Shown here piece by piece: positions 54,219-63,875 of a stretch of DNA of 64,000 nt (positions are counted from its first letter, which is position 1; each line of letters begins with the position of its first letter). Origin of the DNA: Pseudomonas sp. CFBP 13711 (lineage in GTDB: Bacteria > Pseudomonadota > Gammaproteobacteria > Pseudomonadales > Pseudomonadaceae); contig NZ_JACYVI010000001.1 of NCBI RefSeq assembly GCF_014842265.1, positions 544,700 to 608,699 on the forward strand, read 5' to 3'. The translations under genes and the position numbers were made by a program. The notes under the pieces are model-generated. The model was not told the origin of the DNA. It saw only the letters and a program-made list of their open reading frames with translations, and searched no databases.

Positions 54219-54595
54219 CATAACAAGAACAAAATGTGAAAACCCAATAAAAATAAGATGAATCGGCTCTGACATAACAAGAACAACGGCACAGAGACGC
54301 AGCCAACAGATTTTTTTGGAGTAGAAACGCTTTACCGAGGCTTAGGCCTCGCAGCCCGACCGAGAATAATAAAACTACCCTCAGGTAGCGGCCAGAACGG
54401 GTTGGATCACCTCTCGCAGAAGAGGAATCAAAGCAGGTCAGCGCTCAAAAAAATACGTTTGCTCTTGTATCCCGTATGGGGATCACCGAAAGACGCTGTA
54501 GAGGGACCGGTTGCCAATAACAACAACAGACCGCCCTACAACAATAAGAAAGAGCACGTGCAACGATTTAAAGGGGAGCCTCGGCTCCCCTTTAT
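54219..54595 (+). ncRNA. crcX: CrcZ/CrcX/CrcY-family sRNA (Hfq/Crc decoy)
   Basis: The transcript would start about 12 nt after the -12 box and end at the terminator GGGGAGCC-TC-GGCTCCCC-TTT (54573-54593), ~377 nt, the size of this family. Repeated AAnAAnAA motifs (54222, 54246, 54276, 54365, 54516 and 54540-54550) are the Hfq/Crc-binding sites. Hairpins at 54336-54351 (CGAGGC/GCCTCG) and 54376-54388 (CTACC/GGTAG) lie between. It is not between cbrB and pcnB, where crcZ lies, so crcX or crcY is the better name; the symbol is tentative. It antagonises catabolite repression. Confidence 0.85.
54571..54594 (+). terminator. Intrinsic terminator of the Crc-type sRNA
   Basis: AAGGGGAGCC-TC-GGCTCCCCTTT, a 9-11 bp stem; it also separates the convergent membrane-protein gene. 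Confidence 0.93.
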
Positions 54596-54637
54596 GCTGT
54601 CCGGCGTCTGGCGTTTGAAGCCGGGCCCGTTGTGAAG

Positions 54638-55000
54638 TCAGGCCCGTTGACGACGCACCAGGCGCAACCCGGCAATCACCACCGCGAACACTGCCAGGCT
54701 GGCCGTGTACAGCACCAGCGCCAATATCCCCAGCAGCAAGCCGACCACTGCAAGCGCTCGACCAACCTGACGCGGAATAAAGAACGCGATCAGCGATGTG
54801 ATCAGCGCGCCCCATCCGAACACGCCGAAGTGAATCCACAGGCCCAGGTTCGAGCGCAACTGGCACTGCCATTTCGACGCCTCGTCCGCGCAGATTCCTA
54901 CCCATTGCACGTCTTCCATCAGGCCGTAACGCAAGCCGTAACTGACGGCGAGCCACAGCGCCAGAACGAAAAACAGCACCACCAACGGCAGACGACGGGA
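54638..55000 (-). CDS. Hypothetical inner-membrane protein, 120 residues
   Basis: It has three or four hydrophobic segments (for example LPLVVLFFVLALWLAVSYGL) and two cysteines in ICADEASKWQCQLRS. The GTG at 55000 has GGAG 8 nt upstream; longer frames to 55153 are less likely. I do not recognise the family, but similar genes lie upstream of this hydrolase/MlaA pair in other Pseudomonas, from memory. Confidence 0.7.
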   Translation of the reverse strand, partial: SRRLPLVVLFFVLALWLAVSYGLRYGLMEDVQWVGICADEASKWQCQLRSNLGLWIHFGVFGWGALITSLIAFFIPRQVGRALAVVGLLLGILALVLYTASLAVFAVVIAGLRLVRRQRA

Positions 55001-55224
55001 CACGATACACTCCAGAAAATGACCAACGGCGCGCAGCATAGCCGGAGCGGCCGGGGCAAAACCATACGGGCAATAAAAAGCACGAGCAGACAGGCCAGAA
55101 GTGCCATAACCTGTATCGTCGCGGAGGGTCATGCGAGAGTCACTTGCCGTCACGGCACTTTGGCACTACACCCGTGTCATAGCCTGCGTATTTCAACAGC
55201 ACATCATTCCCAAGGGATTCAGTC

Positions 55225-56523
55225 ATGCTTCGTTTTCTGCGCCTCGCCGCCTTATCAGGCGGCCTGTTTTTGAGTGCGTCCGTGATGGCGGTCGATATCG
55301 ATCCGTCCAGCTATGGCTTCCCCTTGACCAATCCGTTCGAAGCGACCATCGCCACGACCCCACCGGATTTGCGTGCCAAGGTGCCTGAAGACGCCGACAT
55401 CGATCAGGACGATTACAGCCTCACCATGCGTCCGGAGCGTGAGTTCACACTGCCGGACAACTTCTGGGCCGTGAAAAAACTGCGTTACCGCCTCGCCAAA
55501 CAAGACCACCCTGCGCCGTTGATCTTCCTGATCGCCGGCACCGGCGCGCCTTATAACAGCACCCTTAATGAATACCTGAAGAAGCTGTACTACGGCGCCG
55601 GTTACAACGTCGTGCAGCTTTCGTCGCCGACCAGCTACGACTTCATGAGCGCCGCCTCACGTTTCGCCACCCCGGGCGTGACCAAGGAAGACGCCGAAGA
55701 CTTGTACCGCGTCATGCAGGCCGTTCGCGCCCAGCAGTCCAAGCTGCAGGTCACCGAGTATTACCTGACCGGTTACAGCCTAGGCGCACTGGATGCGGCG
55801 TTCGTCAGCAAACTCGACGAAACCCGTCGCAGCTTCAACTTCAAGAAAGTGCTGCTGATCAACCCGCCGGTGAACCTGTACACGTCGATCACCAACCTCG
55901 ACAAGATGGTGCAGACCGACGTTAAAGGCATCACCAACAGCACCACCTTTTATGAACTGGTGCTGCAAAAGTTGACCCGCTACTTCCGCGAAAAAGGCTA
56001 CATCGACCTTAACGATGCGCTGCTGTATGACTTCCAGCAGTCCAAGCAGCACCTGTCCAATGAACAGATGGCCATGCTGATCGGCACCTCGTTCCGGTTC
56101 TCTGCAGCCGACATCGCCTTCACCTCCGACCTGATCAACCGTCGCGGCCTGATTACCCCGCCGAAGACCCCGATCAGCGAAGGCACCAGCCTGACGCCGT
56201 TCCTCAAGCGCGCGCTGCAATGCGATTTCGACTGCTACGTGACCGAGCAGGTTATCCCGATGTGGCGTGCCCGTACCGACGGCGGCAGCTTGCTGCAACT
56301 GGTTGATCAGGTCAGCCTGTACGCGCTGAAGGATTACCTGGCGAGCAGCAAGAAGATCGCCGTGATGCACAACGCCGACGACGTGATCCTCGGCCCGGGC
56401 GACCTCGGTTTCCTGCGCAAGACTTTTGGCGATCGCTTGACCGTTTACCCTTACGGCGGTCACTGCGGCAACATGAACTATCGCGTCAACAGCGACGCCA
56501 TGCTGGAGTTTTTCCGTGGCTAA
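55225..56523 (+). CDS. Periplasmic alpha/beta-hydrolase-fold protein
   Basis: This 432-residue protein has a signal peptide (MLRFLRLAALSGGLFLSASVMA). The nucleophile elbow GYSLG places Ser185, with acid HNADDVI and catalytic-type GGHCGN later, so a Ser-Asp-His triad is plausible. It overlaps the following MlaA-like gene by 8 nt. The pair suggests outer-membrane lipid handling, for example acyl removal, but no activity is known. Confidence 0.85.
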   Translation: MLRFLRLAALSGGLFLSASVMAVDIDPSSYGFPLTNPFEATIATTPPDLRAKVPEDADIDQDDYSLTMRPEREFTLPDNFWAVKKLRYRLAKQDHPAPLIFLIAGTGAPYNSTLNEYLKKLYYGAGYNVVQLSSPTSYDFMSAASRFATPGVTKEDAEDLYRVMQAVRAQQSKLQVTEYYLTGYSLGALDAAFVSKLDETRRSFNFKKVLLINPPVNLYTSITNLDKMVQTDVKGITNSTTFYELVLQKLTRYFREKGYIDLNDALLYDFQQSKQHLSNEQMAMLIGTSFRFSAADIAFTSDLINRRGLITPPKTPISEGTSLTPFLKRALQCDFDCYVTEQVIPMWRARTDGGSLLQLVDQVSLYALKDYLASSKKIAVMHNADDVILGPGDLGFLRKTFGDRLTVYPYGGHCGNMNYRVNSDAMLEFFRG

Positions 56524-57319
56524 ACGTCTATTGCTTATCGCCGCCCTCCTCTGCGCTGGCGCCGTCCACGCGGCCGACGCGCCGATCGTTTCCCAGGCAG
56601 CCCCGGTCCAGCGGATCGACAATCCGGACGGGTTCACCGAGCCGTTGAAGTCGCTGAAATTCAACCCGGGTCTGGATGCTCAGGAGTTCGAGCGTTCGTC
56701 CCTCAACGCGCTGAATGTCTACGATCCGCTCGAATCCTGGAACCGCCGGGTTTACCACTTCAACTATCGCTTCGATGAGTGGGTGTTCCTGCCGGTGGTC
56801 AACGGCTACAAATACGTGACACCGAGCTTCGTGCGCACGGGCGTCAGCAACTTCTTCAGCAACCTGGGCGATGTGCCGAACCTGCTGAACAGCCTGCTGC
56901 AGTTCAAGGGCAAGCGTTCGATGGAAACCACCGGCCGCCTGATCGTCAACACCACCCTGGGCATTGCCGGGCTGTGGGACCCGGCGACCCTGATGGGCCT
57001 GAAGAAACAGAGCGAAGACTTCGGTCAGACCCTGGGTTTCTATGGCGTACCGGCCGGCCCGTACCTGGTGCTGCCGATCCTTGGCCCGTCGAACCTGCGT
57101 GACACCGGCGGTCTGGTCTTCGACTTCACCGCAGAGTCGCAGATCAACTTCCTCAACGTCGCTCAGGTCAGCGAAGACCATCCTGAGCTGTACCTGCTGC
57201 GCGCCATCGACCGTCGCTACACGACCAGCTTCCGCTACGGTCAGATGGACTCGCCGTTCGAGTACGAGAAAGTGCGTTACGTGTACACCGAAGCCCGCAA
57301 GCTGCAGGTGTCCGAGTAA
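56516..57319 (+). CDS. MlaA/VacJ family protein without lipobox
   Basis: This 267-residue protein carries the VacJ core (DPLESWNRRVYHFNYRFDEWVFLPV, shortened here to its key DPLESWNR, and FGQTLGFYGVPAGPYLVLPILGPSNLRD; key part GVPAGPYLVLPILGPS). MlaA strips phospholipids from the outer leaflet. Unlike MlaA proper it shows no lipobox: the signal AVHA-AD suggests signal peptidase I cleavage and a soluble periplasmic product. A GTG at 56516 lies within the hydrolase gene, so the two are translationally coupled. Confidence 0.88.
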   Translation: MAKRLLLIAALLCAGAVHAADAPIVSQAAPVQRIDNPDGFTEPLKSLKFNPGLDAQEFERSSLNALNVYDPLESWNRRVYHFNYRFDEWVFLPVVNGYKYVTPSFVRTGVSNFFSNLGDVPNLLNSLLQFKGKRSMETTGRLIVNTTLGIAGLWDPATLMGLKKQSEDFGQTLGFYGVPAGPYLVLPILGPSNLRDTGGLVFDFTAESQINFLNVAQVSEDHPELYLLRAIDRRYTTSFRYGQMDSPFEYEKVRYVYTEARKLQVSE

Positions 57320-57357
57320 CGTGATCTGAATACTGCTGGCACTGCTGGCAGGGATCT

Positions 57358-57447
57358 TGTGGGAGTGAGCTTGCTCACGAAGACGTTATTACGGCCGCTG
57401 GAGATCTGGCGGCTATAAACCTATTCGCGAGCAAGCTCGCTCCCACA
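57358..57447. repeat. Inverted pair of GTGGGAGCGAGCTTGCTCGCGAA-type repeats
   Basis: GTGGGAGTGAGCTTGCTCAC at 57358-57378 and its inverse TTCGCGAGCAAGCTCGCTCC at 57424-57443 flank 42 bp. This is the second palindromic family in the window; a single copy is at 63901-63924. The remaining gap to 57559 has no gene. Confidence 0.85.
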
Positions 57448-57559
57448 CTTCGCCCAGACCCATCGCCAAACCCGATCATTCCCCCGCAAAAACCTCACCC
57501 ATCCATCGCTCCAACAGGCCTACCATAGGCGCCATTCCCCTTCTGCCGGAGTGAGCCCC

Positions 57560-58414
57560 ATGCCTCAATTTCGTAAAGTGCTGTCGATCCAGGCCGGCCA
57601 ACCAACGTCCGACGGTGCCGGCGTCAAGCTGACCCGTGTGTTCGGCGGGCCAGGCATCGAAGCCTTCGACCCGTTCCTGATGCTCGACGAGTTCGGCTCC
57701 GAGAACCCCGACGAGTACATCGCCGGCTTTCCGCCCCACCCCCATCGCGGATTCGAGACCGTGACCTACATGCTCGAAGGCCGCATGCGCCATGAAGACC
57801 ACATGGGCAACGTCGGCCTGCTGCAAGGCGGCGGTGTGCAATGGATGACCGCTGCGCGCGGGGTCATCCACAGCGAGATGCCCGAGCAGGAAGAAGGCGC
57901 CATGCGCGGCTTCCAGCTGTGGCTCAACCTGCCGGCCAAATCGAAGATGGGCGACGCCGGTTACGACGACATTCAACCCGAGCGCATTCCGCGCATCACC
58001 ACGCAAAACGGCGTCGACGTTGTGGTGATCGCAGGTCAGTTCGACGACGGCCAGACGTCCCAGCCAGGCGCCGTGCAGCGTCCGGACACCGAGCCACAGT
58101 ATTTCGATTTCCACATGCCCGCCGGCAGCCACATCAGCCCGCGCGTCGCCGACGGCCATCGCGTGCTGCTGTACGTGTACGAAGGTGAAGTCGAGATCGC
58201 AGGACAGCCACAGAAACTGGGTACGAGCCGTCTCGCGCGATTGTCGGAAAGCGGTGAGATTCAGCTGAGCACTCAGACGGGCGCCCGCGTGCTGCTGATC
58301 GCTGGCAAGCCCCTGGGCGAACCGATCGTGCAATACGGGCCGTTCGTGATGAACAGCCGGGAAGAAATCGAACAGGCGCTGCGGGATTTTCGGGATGACA
58401 AACTGACGGCTTGA
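57560..58414 (+). CDS. Pirin family protein
   Basis: This 284-residue bicupin has the family opening RKVLSIQAGQPTSDGAGVKL and metal-binding PPHPHRGFETVTYMLEG with E in MHSE-type position as VIHSEMPEQ. Bacterial pirins include quercetin dioxygenases and redox-responsive modulators; the substrate here is unknown. The ATG at 57560 follows GGAGTGAG. Confidence 0.93.
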   Translation: MPQFRKVLSIQAGQPTSDGAGVKLTRVFGGPGIEAFDPFLMLDEFGSENPDEYIAGFPPHPHRGFETVTYMLEGRMRHEDHMGNVGLLQGGGVQWMTAARGVIHSEMPEQEEGAMRGFQLWLNLPAKSKMGDAGYDDIQPERIPRITTQNGVDVVVIAGQFDDGQTSQPGAVQRPDTEPQYFDFHMPAGSHISPRVADGHRVLLYVYEGEVEIAGQPQKLGTSRLARLSESGEIQLSTQTGARVLLIAGKPLGEPIVQYGPFVMNSREEIEQALRDFRDDKLTA

Positions 58415-58444
58415 CCGCCCTGAACCCGGCATTCAGCAGAGCAA

Positions 58445-59674
58445 CTACTCCGACCGCAAGAACCGCATCAACTCCTCCTTCTGGGCCATCGCGTCGCGGC
58501 GGCCCAGCTCGATGAGTTCACTGCAATAACCCGATTCGAACAACAGATAGCTCAGCACCCCAGCCCCGCTGGTCTTGGTCGCACCCGGGCCGCGCAGAAA
58601 AGTGCGCAGCGCCGGGGGCAATTCGCGGCGATGACGGGCGGCGATTTCATCGATGGGCTGGCTGGGCGAAATCACCAACACTTCGACCGGCGCCAGGGAC
58701 TGAATGGGCGTCGAGTCTGACGACTGCGGCCTGGGCACGTCGGGCCCGGGCAGCATGCGGCTGACCAGATTCAGCCGCTCCAGCAGTTCAATGTCACTCT
58801 CCAGGCTGTCAATGAATGTGCTGTTGAGCATGTGCCCGCCGATCTGCGCGAGGCTCGGCTGCACGCCACGGACCGCTCGCGGCAGGGGCGGATTGGCGCC
58901 GGGGCCACGGGGGTTGCCGCTGACGCCCACCACCAGCACGCGGTTGGCGCCCAGGTGCAGCGCCGGACTGATTGGCGCCGACTGCCGCACCGCGCCGTCA
59001 CCAAAATATTCCTGCCCCAGTTTCACCGGCGCGAACAGCAACGGAATTGCGGAGCTGGCCAGCAGATGGTCAATGGTCAAGCGCGTCGGCAAGCCGATCC
59101 GGCGATGCCGCAGCCAGGATTCGATCGTGCCCTTGCCCTGATAGAACGTAACCGCCTGCCCCGACTCGTAACCAAACGCGGTGATCGCCACCGCGCGCAG
59201 ATGCTTTGCTTCGATGGCTTCCTGGATGCCGTCGAGGTTGAGTCGCGCGGTCAGCAGGTCTTTTAGCGGCGAGCTGTTGAGCAGCGCCACCGGCACCTGT
59301 TGGCGACCGATGCCCAGCAAGCTGCGACCGAAGAACCGCGCCGCCTGCCGAACGACGCCGGGCCAGTCACTGCGCAACACTTGATGGCTGCGAAAGCCCT
59401 GCCAAAACTCAGTGAGTTCGTGAATTGCCGTACGAAATTGCGCGGCGCCGCTGGCCAGCTTCACCGCGTTGATCGCCCCGGCGGAGGTGCCGACGATCAC
59501 CGGAAAAGGATTTTTGGCGCCGACCGGCAGCAGGTCGGCGATGCCCGCCAGCACCCCACTTGATACGCCGCACGAGCGCCGCCGCCGGACAGGATCAGCC
59601 CGGTCACTGGCTCGACGCCGGGAGCCAAGGCTGAGGCGTTGCGCACCGCGTGTTGTTCTGTGGCGCTTGTCGTC
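58445..59674 (-). pseudogene. Patatin-like phospholipase (RssA-type), single-base frameshift
   Basis: The gene should start at the ATG at 59674 and encode TGLILSGGGARAAYQVG in one frame. A run of only four G (59554-59557, C on the plus strand) then shifts frame: the continuation VLAGIADLLP with nucleophile motif GTSAG and catalytic DGAVR is readable only one frame over. Adding one G restores the ~409-residue protein. The rest is intact, so either a recent mutation, a phase-variable tract or a sequencing error. Confidence 0.85.
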
Positions 59675-59695
59675 ATGGGGTCTCAGCTCTTGGTT

Positions 59696-60628
59696 TCAGC
59701 CACGCTTCTTGTACAGCTTCGGCTCGCCCGGCGGCCGACTCTTGAAACGCCGGTGCGCCCACAGATACTGCTCGGGGCATGCGGTGACGGCGCGCTCGAC
59801 CCATTGATTGATGCGAATGCAGTCGGCCTCGTCGCTCTCCCCCGGAAAATCGCTCAGAGGCGGATGGATCACCAGCTTGTAGCCACTGCCATCGGCCAGA
59901 CGCTCCTGAGTGAACGGCACGACCAGCGCGTGGCCGAGCTTGGCGAATTTGCTGGTGGCCGGCACGGTGGCGGCCTGAATGCCGAACAGCGGCACGAAGA
60001 TGCTCTGCTTGGCGCCGTAGTCCTGATCCGGCGCATACCAGATCGCCCGGCCCTTGCGCAGTTGCTTGATCATGCCGCGCACGTCTTCGCGCTCGACGGC
60101 GATGGAATCCATGTTGTGGCGCTCGCGGCCGCGTCGCTGAATGTAATCAAAGAGCGCGTTCTTGTGCTCGCGGTACATGCCGTCGATGGTGTGCTGCTGA
60201 CCCAGCAGGGCCGCGCCGATTTCCAGGGTGGTGAAGTGCAGCGCCATGAGGATCACGCCATGGCCGTCCAGCTGCGCCTGCTTTAAATGATGTAGGCCGT
60301 CGATGTGCGCCAACCGCGCGAGACGGGGCTTGCTCCACCACCAGCTCATGGCCATTTCAAAAAACGCGATGCCGGTGGAGGCGAAGTTTTCTTTCAGCAG
60401 GCGTTTGCGCTCGGCCTTTGAATACTGGGGGAAACACAGCTCGAGGTTGCGCGCGGCAATCACCCGCCGATCGGTTGCCTGGTAATACATGACCCAGCCC
60501 AACGCACGGCCAATCACCAGCAACACGCGAAACGGCAACTGCACGATCAGCCAGAGCAAGCCCAGCCCCAGCCACAGCAGCCAGAAGCGGGGATGAAGAA
60601 AATGAGCTCGAAAACGCGGGCGATCCAT
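59696..60628 (-). CDS. lpxL: Lipid A late acyltransferase (lauroyltransferase, LpxL/HtrB)
   Basis: This 310-residue inner-membrane acyltransferase adds laurate to Kdo-lipid IVA or its equivalent. It has an N-terminal anchor and the HX4E catalytic motif (LHFTTLEIG) with later [13 protein letters not shown] and the TSKFAKLG region. The ATG at 60628 follows GGAAG. From memory an htrB gene lies upstream of minC in P. aeruginosa as well. It is divergent from minC. Confidence 0.92.
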   Translation of the reverse strand: MDRPRFRAHFLHPRFWLLWLGLGLLWLIVQLPFRVLLVIGRALGWVMYYQATDRRVIAARNLELCFPQYSKAERKRLLKENFASTGIAFFEMAMSWWWSKPRLARLAHIDGLHHLKQAQLDGHGVILMALHFTTLEIGAALLGQQHTIDGMYREHKNALFDYIQRRGRERHNMDSIAVEREDVRGMIKQLRKGRAIWYAPDQDYGAKQSIFVPLFGIQAATVPATSKFAKLGHALVVPFTQERLADGSGYKLVIHPPLSDFPGESDEADCIRINQWVERAVTACPEQYLWAHRRFKSRPPGEPKLYKKRG

Positions 60629-60770
60629 TACAGCTTCCGTCAGGACAAAGGCGGGCATTCTACATCGGTTCGCGCGGATCGTGCCGCCGTCGGTTGCGCC
60701 TCCCTTGCGGCTGGCGGGCGTTATCGTTATAAGTCTCGGCACTTTTAGCGACAAGCCGCTGTATGCCGAC

Positions 60771-61517
60771 ATGAGCCAAATCGAATTGCAAGACAAGGAC
60801 CCCGTGTTCCAGCTGAAGGGCAGCATGCTGGCCATCACTGTGCTGGAACTGGCCCGCAACAACCTCGAAGCGCTGGATCGTCAACTGGCGGCAAAAGTCG
60901 CCCAGGCGCCGAACTTCTTCAGCAATACACCGCTGGTGCTGGCCCTCGACAAACTGCCGCCGGATGAAGGCGCGATCGACCTGCCGGCGATGATGCGCAT
61001 CTGCCGTCAGCACGGTCTGCGCACCCTGGCCATTCGGGCCAACCGGATTGAAGACATCGCCGCCGCCATTTCCATCGACCTGCCGGTGCTGCCGCCTTCG
61101 GGCGCGCGCGAGCGACCGCTTGATCCGACGGAAGGCGAAGTCAAAAAGAAGCCGGAAATCATCGAAAAGCCGCCCGAGCCGCTGATCAAACCGACCAAGA
61201 TCATCACCGCCCCCGTGCGCGGCGGTCAGCAGATCTACGCCCAGGGCTCGGATCTGGTGGTGATTTCCTCGGTCAGCCCCGGCGCCGAACTGCTCGCCGA
61301 CGGCAACATTCATGTGTACGGCCCGATGCGCGGCCGCGCGCTGGCGGGGATCAAAGGCGATACCAAGGCACGGATTTTCTGCCAGCAGATGGTCGCCGAA
61401 CTGATCTCGATCGCCGGCCAGTACAAGGTGTCCGAAGACCTGCGCCGGGATCCGCTGTGGGGCGCCGGGGTGCAGATCAGTCTGTCCGGCGACGTGTTGA
61501 ACATCACCCGTCTTTAA
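60771..61517 (+). CDS. minC: Septum site-determining protein MinC
   Basis: This 248-residue FtsZ inhibitor has the N-terminal domain ([18 protein letters not shown]), a charged proline-rich linker near residues 110-145, and the beta-helical C-terminal domain ([20 protein letters not shown], shortened) that binds MinD. The ATG at 60771 gives [11 protein letters not shown], as in P. aeruginosa; no good Shine-Dalgarno is seen. It starts the minCDE operon. Confidence 0.95.
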   Translation: MSQIELQDKDPVFQLKGSMLAITVLELARNNLEALDRQLAAKVAQAPNFFSNTPLVLALDKLPPDEGAIDLPAMMRICRQHGLRTLAIRANRIEDIAAAISIDLPVLPPSGARERPLDPTEGEVKKKPEIIEKPPEPLIKPTKIITAPVRGGQQIYAQGSDLVVISSVSPGAELLADGNIHVYGPMRGRALAGIKGDTKARIFCQQMVAELISIAGQYKVSEDLRRDPLWGAGVQISLSGDVLNITRL

Positions 61518-61717
61518 CGGATACTGCGCCATTTTTAAGCCACTCTGATTCGTCGCGAAAACGACGCGAAGGCACCGGGACGTTCGGGATATTTTTTTGT
61601 TCGCCCGAACAGGAATTCCTTCACGGGTTCCGATCACCGCCCTCGCCCGCTTTAGTTGCGCCGTCATGAGGGGCTCTTCAGGGACTCAACGTCCTTTTCC
61701 TCTAGGGGTGATACACC

Positions 61718-62530
61718 TTGGCCAAGATTCTCGTGGTTACATCCGGCAAGGGTGGTGTGGGCAAGACCACCACCAGCGCCGCCATCGGTACCGGTCTCGC
61801 ACTGCGCGGCCACAAAACAGTTATCGTCGACTTCGACGTCGGCCTGCGTAACCTCGACCTGATCATGGGTTGCGAGCGTCGCGTCGTTTATGACTTCGTC
61901 AACGTAGTCAACGGCGAAGCCAACCTGCAGCAGGCGCTGATCAAGGACAAGAAGATCGAAGGTCTTTACGTCCTCGCTGCCAGCCAGACCCGTGACAAGG
62001 ATGCGCTGACCAAAGAGGGCGTTGAAAAAGTCCTGATGGAACTCAAGGAAACCTTCGAGTACGTCGTCTGCGACTCCCCTGCCGGTATCGAAACGGGCGC
62101 TCACTTGGCGATGTATTTCGCCGACGAAGCCATCGTCGTGACCAACCCTGAAGTGTCTTCGGTCCGTGACTCGGACCGCATGCTGGGCCTGCTGGCCAGC
62201 AAGTCCCGCCGCGCCGAGCGTGGGGAAGACCCGATCAAGGAGCACCTGCTCCTGACCCGTTACAACCCTGAGCGCGTGAGCAAGGGCGAGATGCTGGGCG
62301 TCGAAGACGTCAAGGAAATCCTCGCGGTGACTCTGCTGGGCGTGATTCCGGAGTCCCAGGCCGTACTCAAGGCGTCCAACCAGGGCGTGCCGGTCATCCT
62401 TGATGATCAGAGCGACGCTGGCCAGGCGTACAGCGATGCCGTTGACCGTCTGTTGGGCAAGGACCGTGAGCACCGCTTCCTGGACGTACAGAAAAAAGGA
62501 TTTTTCGAACGCCTGTTCGGGGGTAACTGA
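61718..62530 (+). CDS. minD: Septum site-determining ATPase MinD
   Basis: This 270-residue ATPase has the deviant Walker A KGGVGKTT with signature lysine, and a C-terminal amphipathic membrane-targeting helix (FFERLFGG). With MinC it blocks polar Z-rings; MinE drives its oscillation. The TTG at 61718 follows AGGGGTG. It overlaps minE by one base. Confidence 0.97.
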   Translation: MAKILVVTSGKGGVGKTTTSAAIGTGLALRGHKTVIVDFDVGLRNLDLIMGCERRVVYDFVNVVNGEANLQQALIKDKKIEGLYVLAASQTRDKDALTKEGVEKVLMELKETFEYVVCDSPAGIETGAHLAMYFADEAIVVTNPEVSSVRDSDRMLGLLASKSRRAERGEDPIKEHLLLTRYNPERVSKGEMLGVEDVKEILAVTLLGVIPESQAVLKASNQGVPVILDDQSDAGQAYSDAVDRLLGKDREHRFLDVQKKGFFERLFGGN

Positions 62531-62784
62531 TGAGCATTTTTGACTTCTTTCGTGCCAACAAAAAGCCCAGCACCGCGTCGGTAGCGAAAGAGCGTCTACA
62601 GATCATCGTGGCGCATGAACGCGGCCAACGCAGCACCCCGGATTACCTGCCCGCCTTGCAGAAGGAGTTGGTCGAGGTGATCCGCAAGTACGTCAATATC
62701 GGCAACGATGACGTGCATGTCGCCCTTGAAAACGACGGCAGCTGCTCGATTCTGGAACTGAACATCACCCTGCCTGATCGTTGA
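62530..62784 (+). CDS. minE: Cell division topological specificity factor MinE
   Basis: This 84-residue protein stimulates MinD ATPase. The N-terminal membrane-targeting helix ([12 protein letters not shown]) and MinD-binding [11 protein letters not shown] region are present. It starts in the minD stop codon (TGATG), so expression is tightly coupled. Confidence 0.97.
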   Translation: MSIFDFFRANKKPSTASVAKERLQIIVAHERGQRSTPDYLPALQKELVEVIRKYVNIGNDDVHVALENDGSCSILELNITLPDR

Positions 62785-62935
62785 TCGAAACGGCAGTCGC
62801 TACGGCGGCCCGGTTGCCTGAATCCCTTTGCGGAGTCAGGCAAGCGCGCCGCCGTTGGCGTCATTGAAGACCTGTTTTCTGCGCCGCGATGGCTGCTGCG
62901 ATCGCGGTGCACCTGTTTGAGTGATGAGGCGTTCA

Positions 62936-63571
62936 ATGCCGCTGTCCAACGTTCATATCCTCCATCAGGACGACGCCGTCCTGGTGGTGAACAAGCCCAC
63001 CCTGCTGCTTTCGGTCCCCGGTCGCGCTGACGACAACAAGGACTGTCTGATTACCCGCCTGCAGGAAAACGGCTACCCCGAGGCGCGAATTGTCCATCGG
63101 CTGGATTGGGAAACCTCCGGGATCATTTTGCTGGCCCGTGACGCGGACACCCACCGTGAGTTGTCCCGGCAGTTTCATGACCGCGAGACGGAGAAGGCTT
63201 ACACGGCGTTGGCGTGGGGCCAGCCAGACCTGGACAGCGGCAGTATTGATCTGCCATTGCGTTACGACCCGCCAACCAAGCCGCGTCATGTGGTGGATCA
63301 TGAATTGGGCAAGCATGCGTTGACGTTCTGGAAGGTGCTGGAGCGGTATGACACCCATTGCCGGGTCGAGCTGACGCCGATTACCGGGCGGTCGCATCAG
63401 TTGCGGGTGCATATGTTGTCGATCGGGCATCCGTTGCTGGGCGACGGTCTGTATGCGCATTCGGAGGCCCTGGCGGCCTATCCGCGGTTGTGTCTGCATG
63501 CGAGCATGTTGGCGTTCACCCATCCGGGGACGGGCGAGCGGGTTCGGTTCGAGTGCCCGGCGCCGTTTTGA
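62936..63571 (+). CDS. rluA: RluA family pseudouridine synthase
   Basis: This 211-residue enzyme modifies 23S rRNA and/or tRNA uridines (RluA: U746 and tRNA U32). The catalytic Asp is in HRLDWETSGI, followed by GRSHQLRVHM. No S4 domain is present, in line with RluA rather than RluC/D. The ATG at 62936 has GAGG 6 nt upstream. From memory it follows minE in P. aeruginosa too. Confidence 0.9.
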   Translation: MPLSNVHILHQDDAVLVVNKPTLLLSVPGRADDNKDCLITRLQENGYPEARIVHRLDWETSGIILLARDADTHRELSRQFHDRETEKAYTALAWGQPDLDSGSIDLPLRYDPPTKPRHVVDHELGKHALTFWKVLERYDTHCRVELTPITGRSHQLRVHMLSIGHPLLGDGLYAHSEALAAYPRLCLHASMLAFTHPGTGERVRFECPAPF

Positions 63572-63625
63572 TTTCGTTAGTCAGGACAGACTGAAGATCA
63601 AGAACATCTGCCTAACGGCAGATCA

Positions 63626-63875
63626 TTTCGCCTTCGGCGAGTTACTTGGAAAAGCACCCCAAGTAACCAAGGGTGCGTGCTCTCGGTTGGGCCCGACTTC
63701 GTCGGGTTCCTTCACTCCGGTCTCGCTCCGTGGGCCCGCCGCCATCCGCCATCCATGGCGGGGGGCGGCTCTCGCGGCATCCATGCCGCTCGGCCCACTC
63801 CGCGAAACCTCCGTTCAGCCTGCACCAAAGTCGCGTTTTGCGGTGTCTGGATTTTTTGTGTAGGAAGATCAAAAG
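63626..63875 (+). repeat. ~240-bp structured repeat, copy C
   Basis: It is diverged from copies A and B but keeps TTTCGCCTTCGGCGAGTTAC, the CATCCATG hairpin cores (stems now CGC/GCG and CGG/CCG) and a perfect CCCGAC-TTC-GTCGGG hairpin. Compensatory changes preserve pairing. It lies 54 bp after rluA. Confidence 0.85.

Noticed and set aside
63453..63863. Open frame running through rluA end and repeat copy C
   Set aside because: The equivalent frame in copies A and B differs by indels, and covarying hairpins indicate noncoding constraint.
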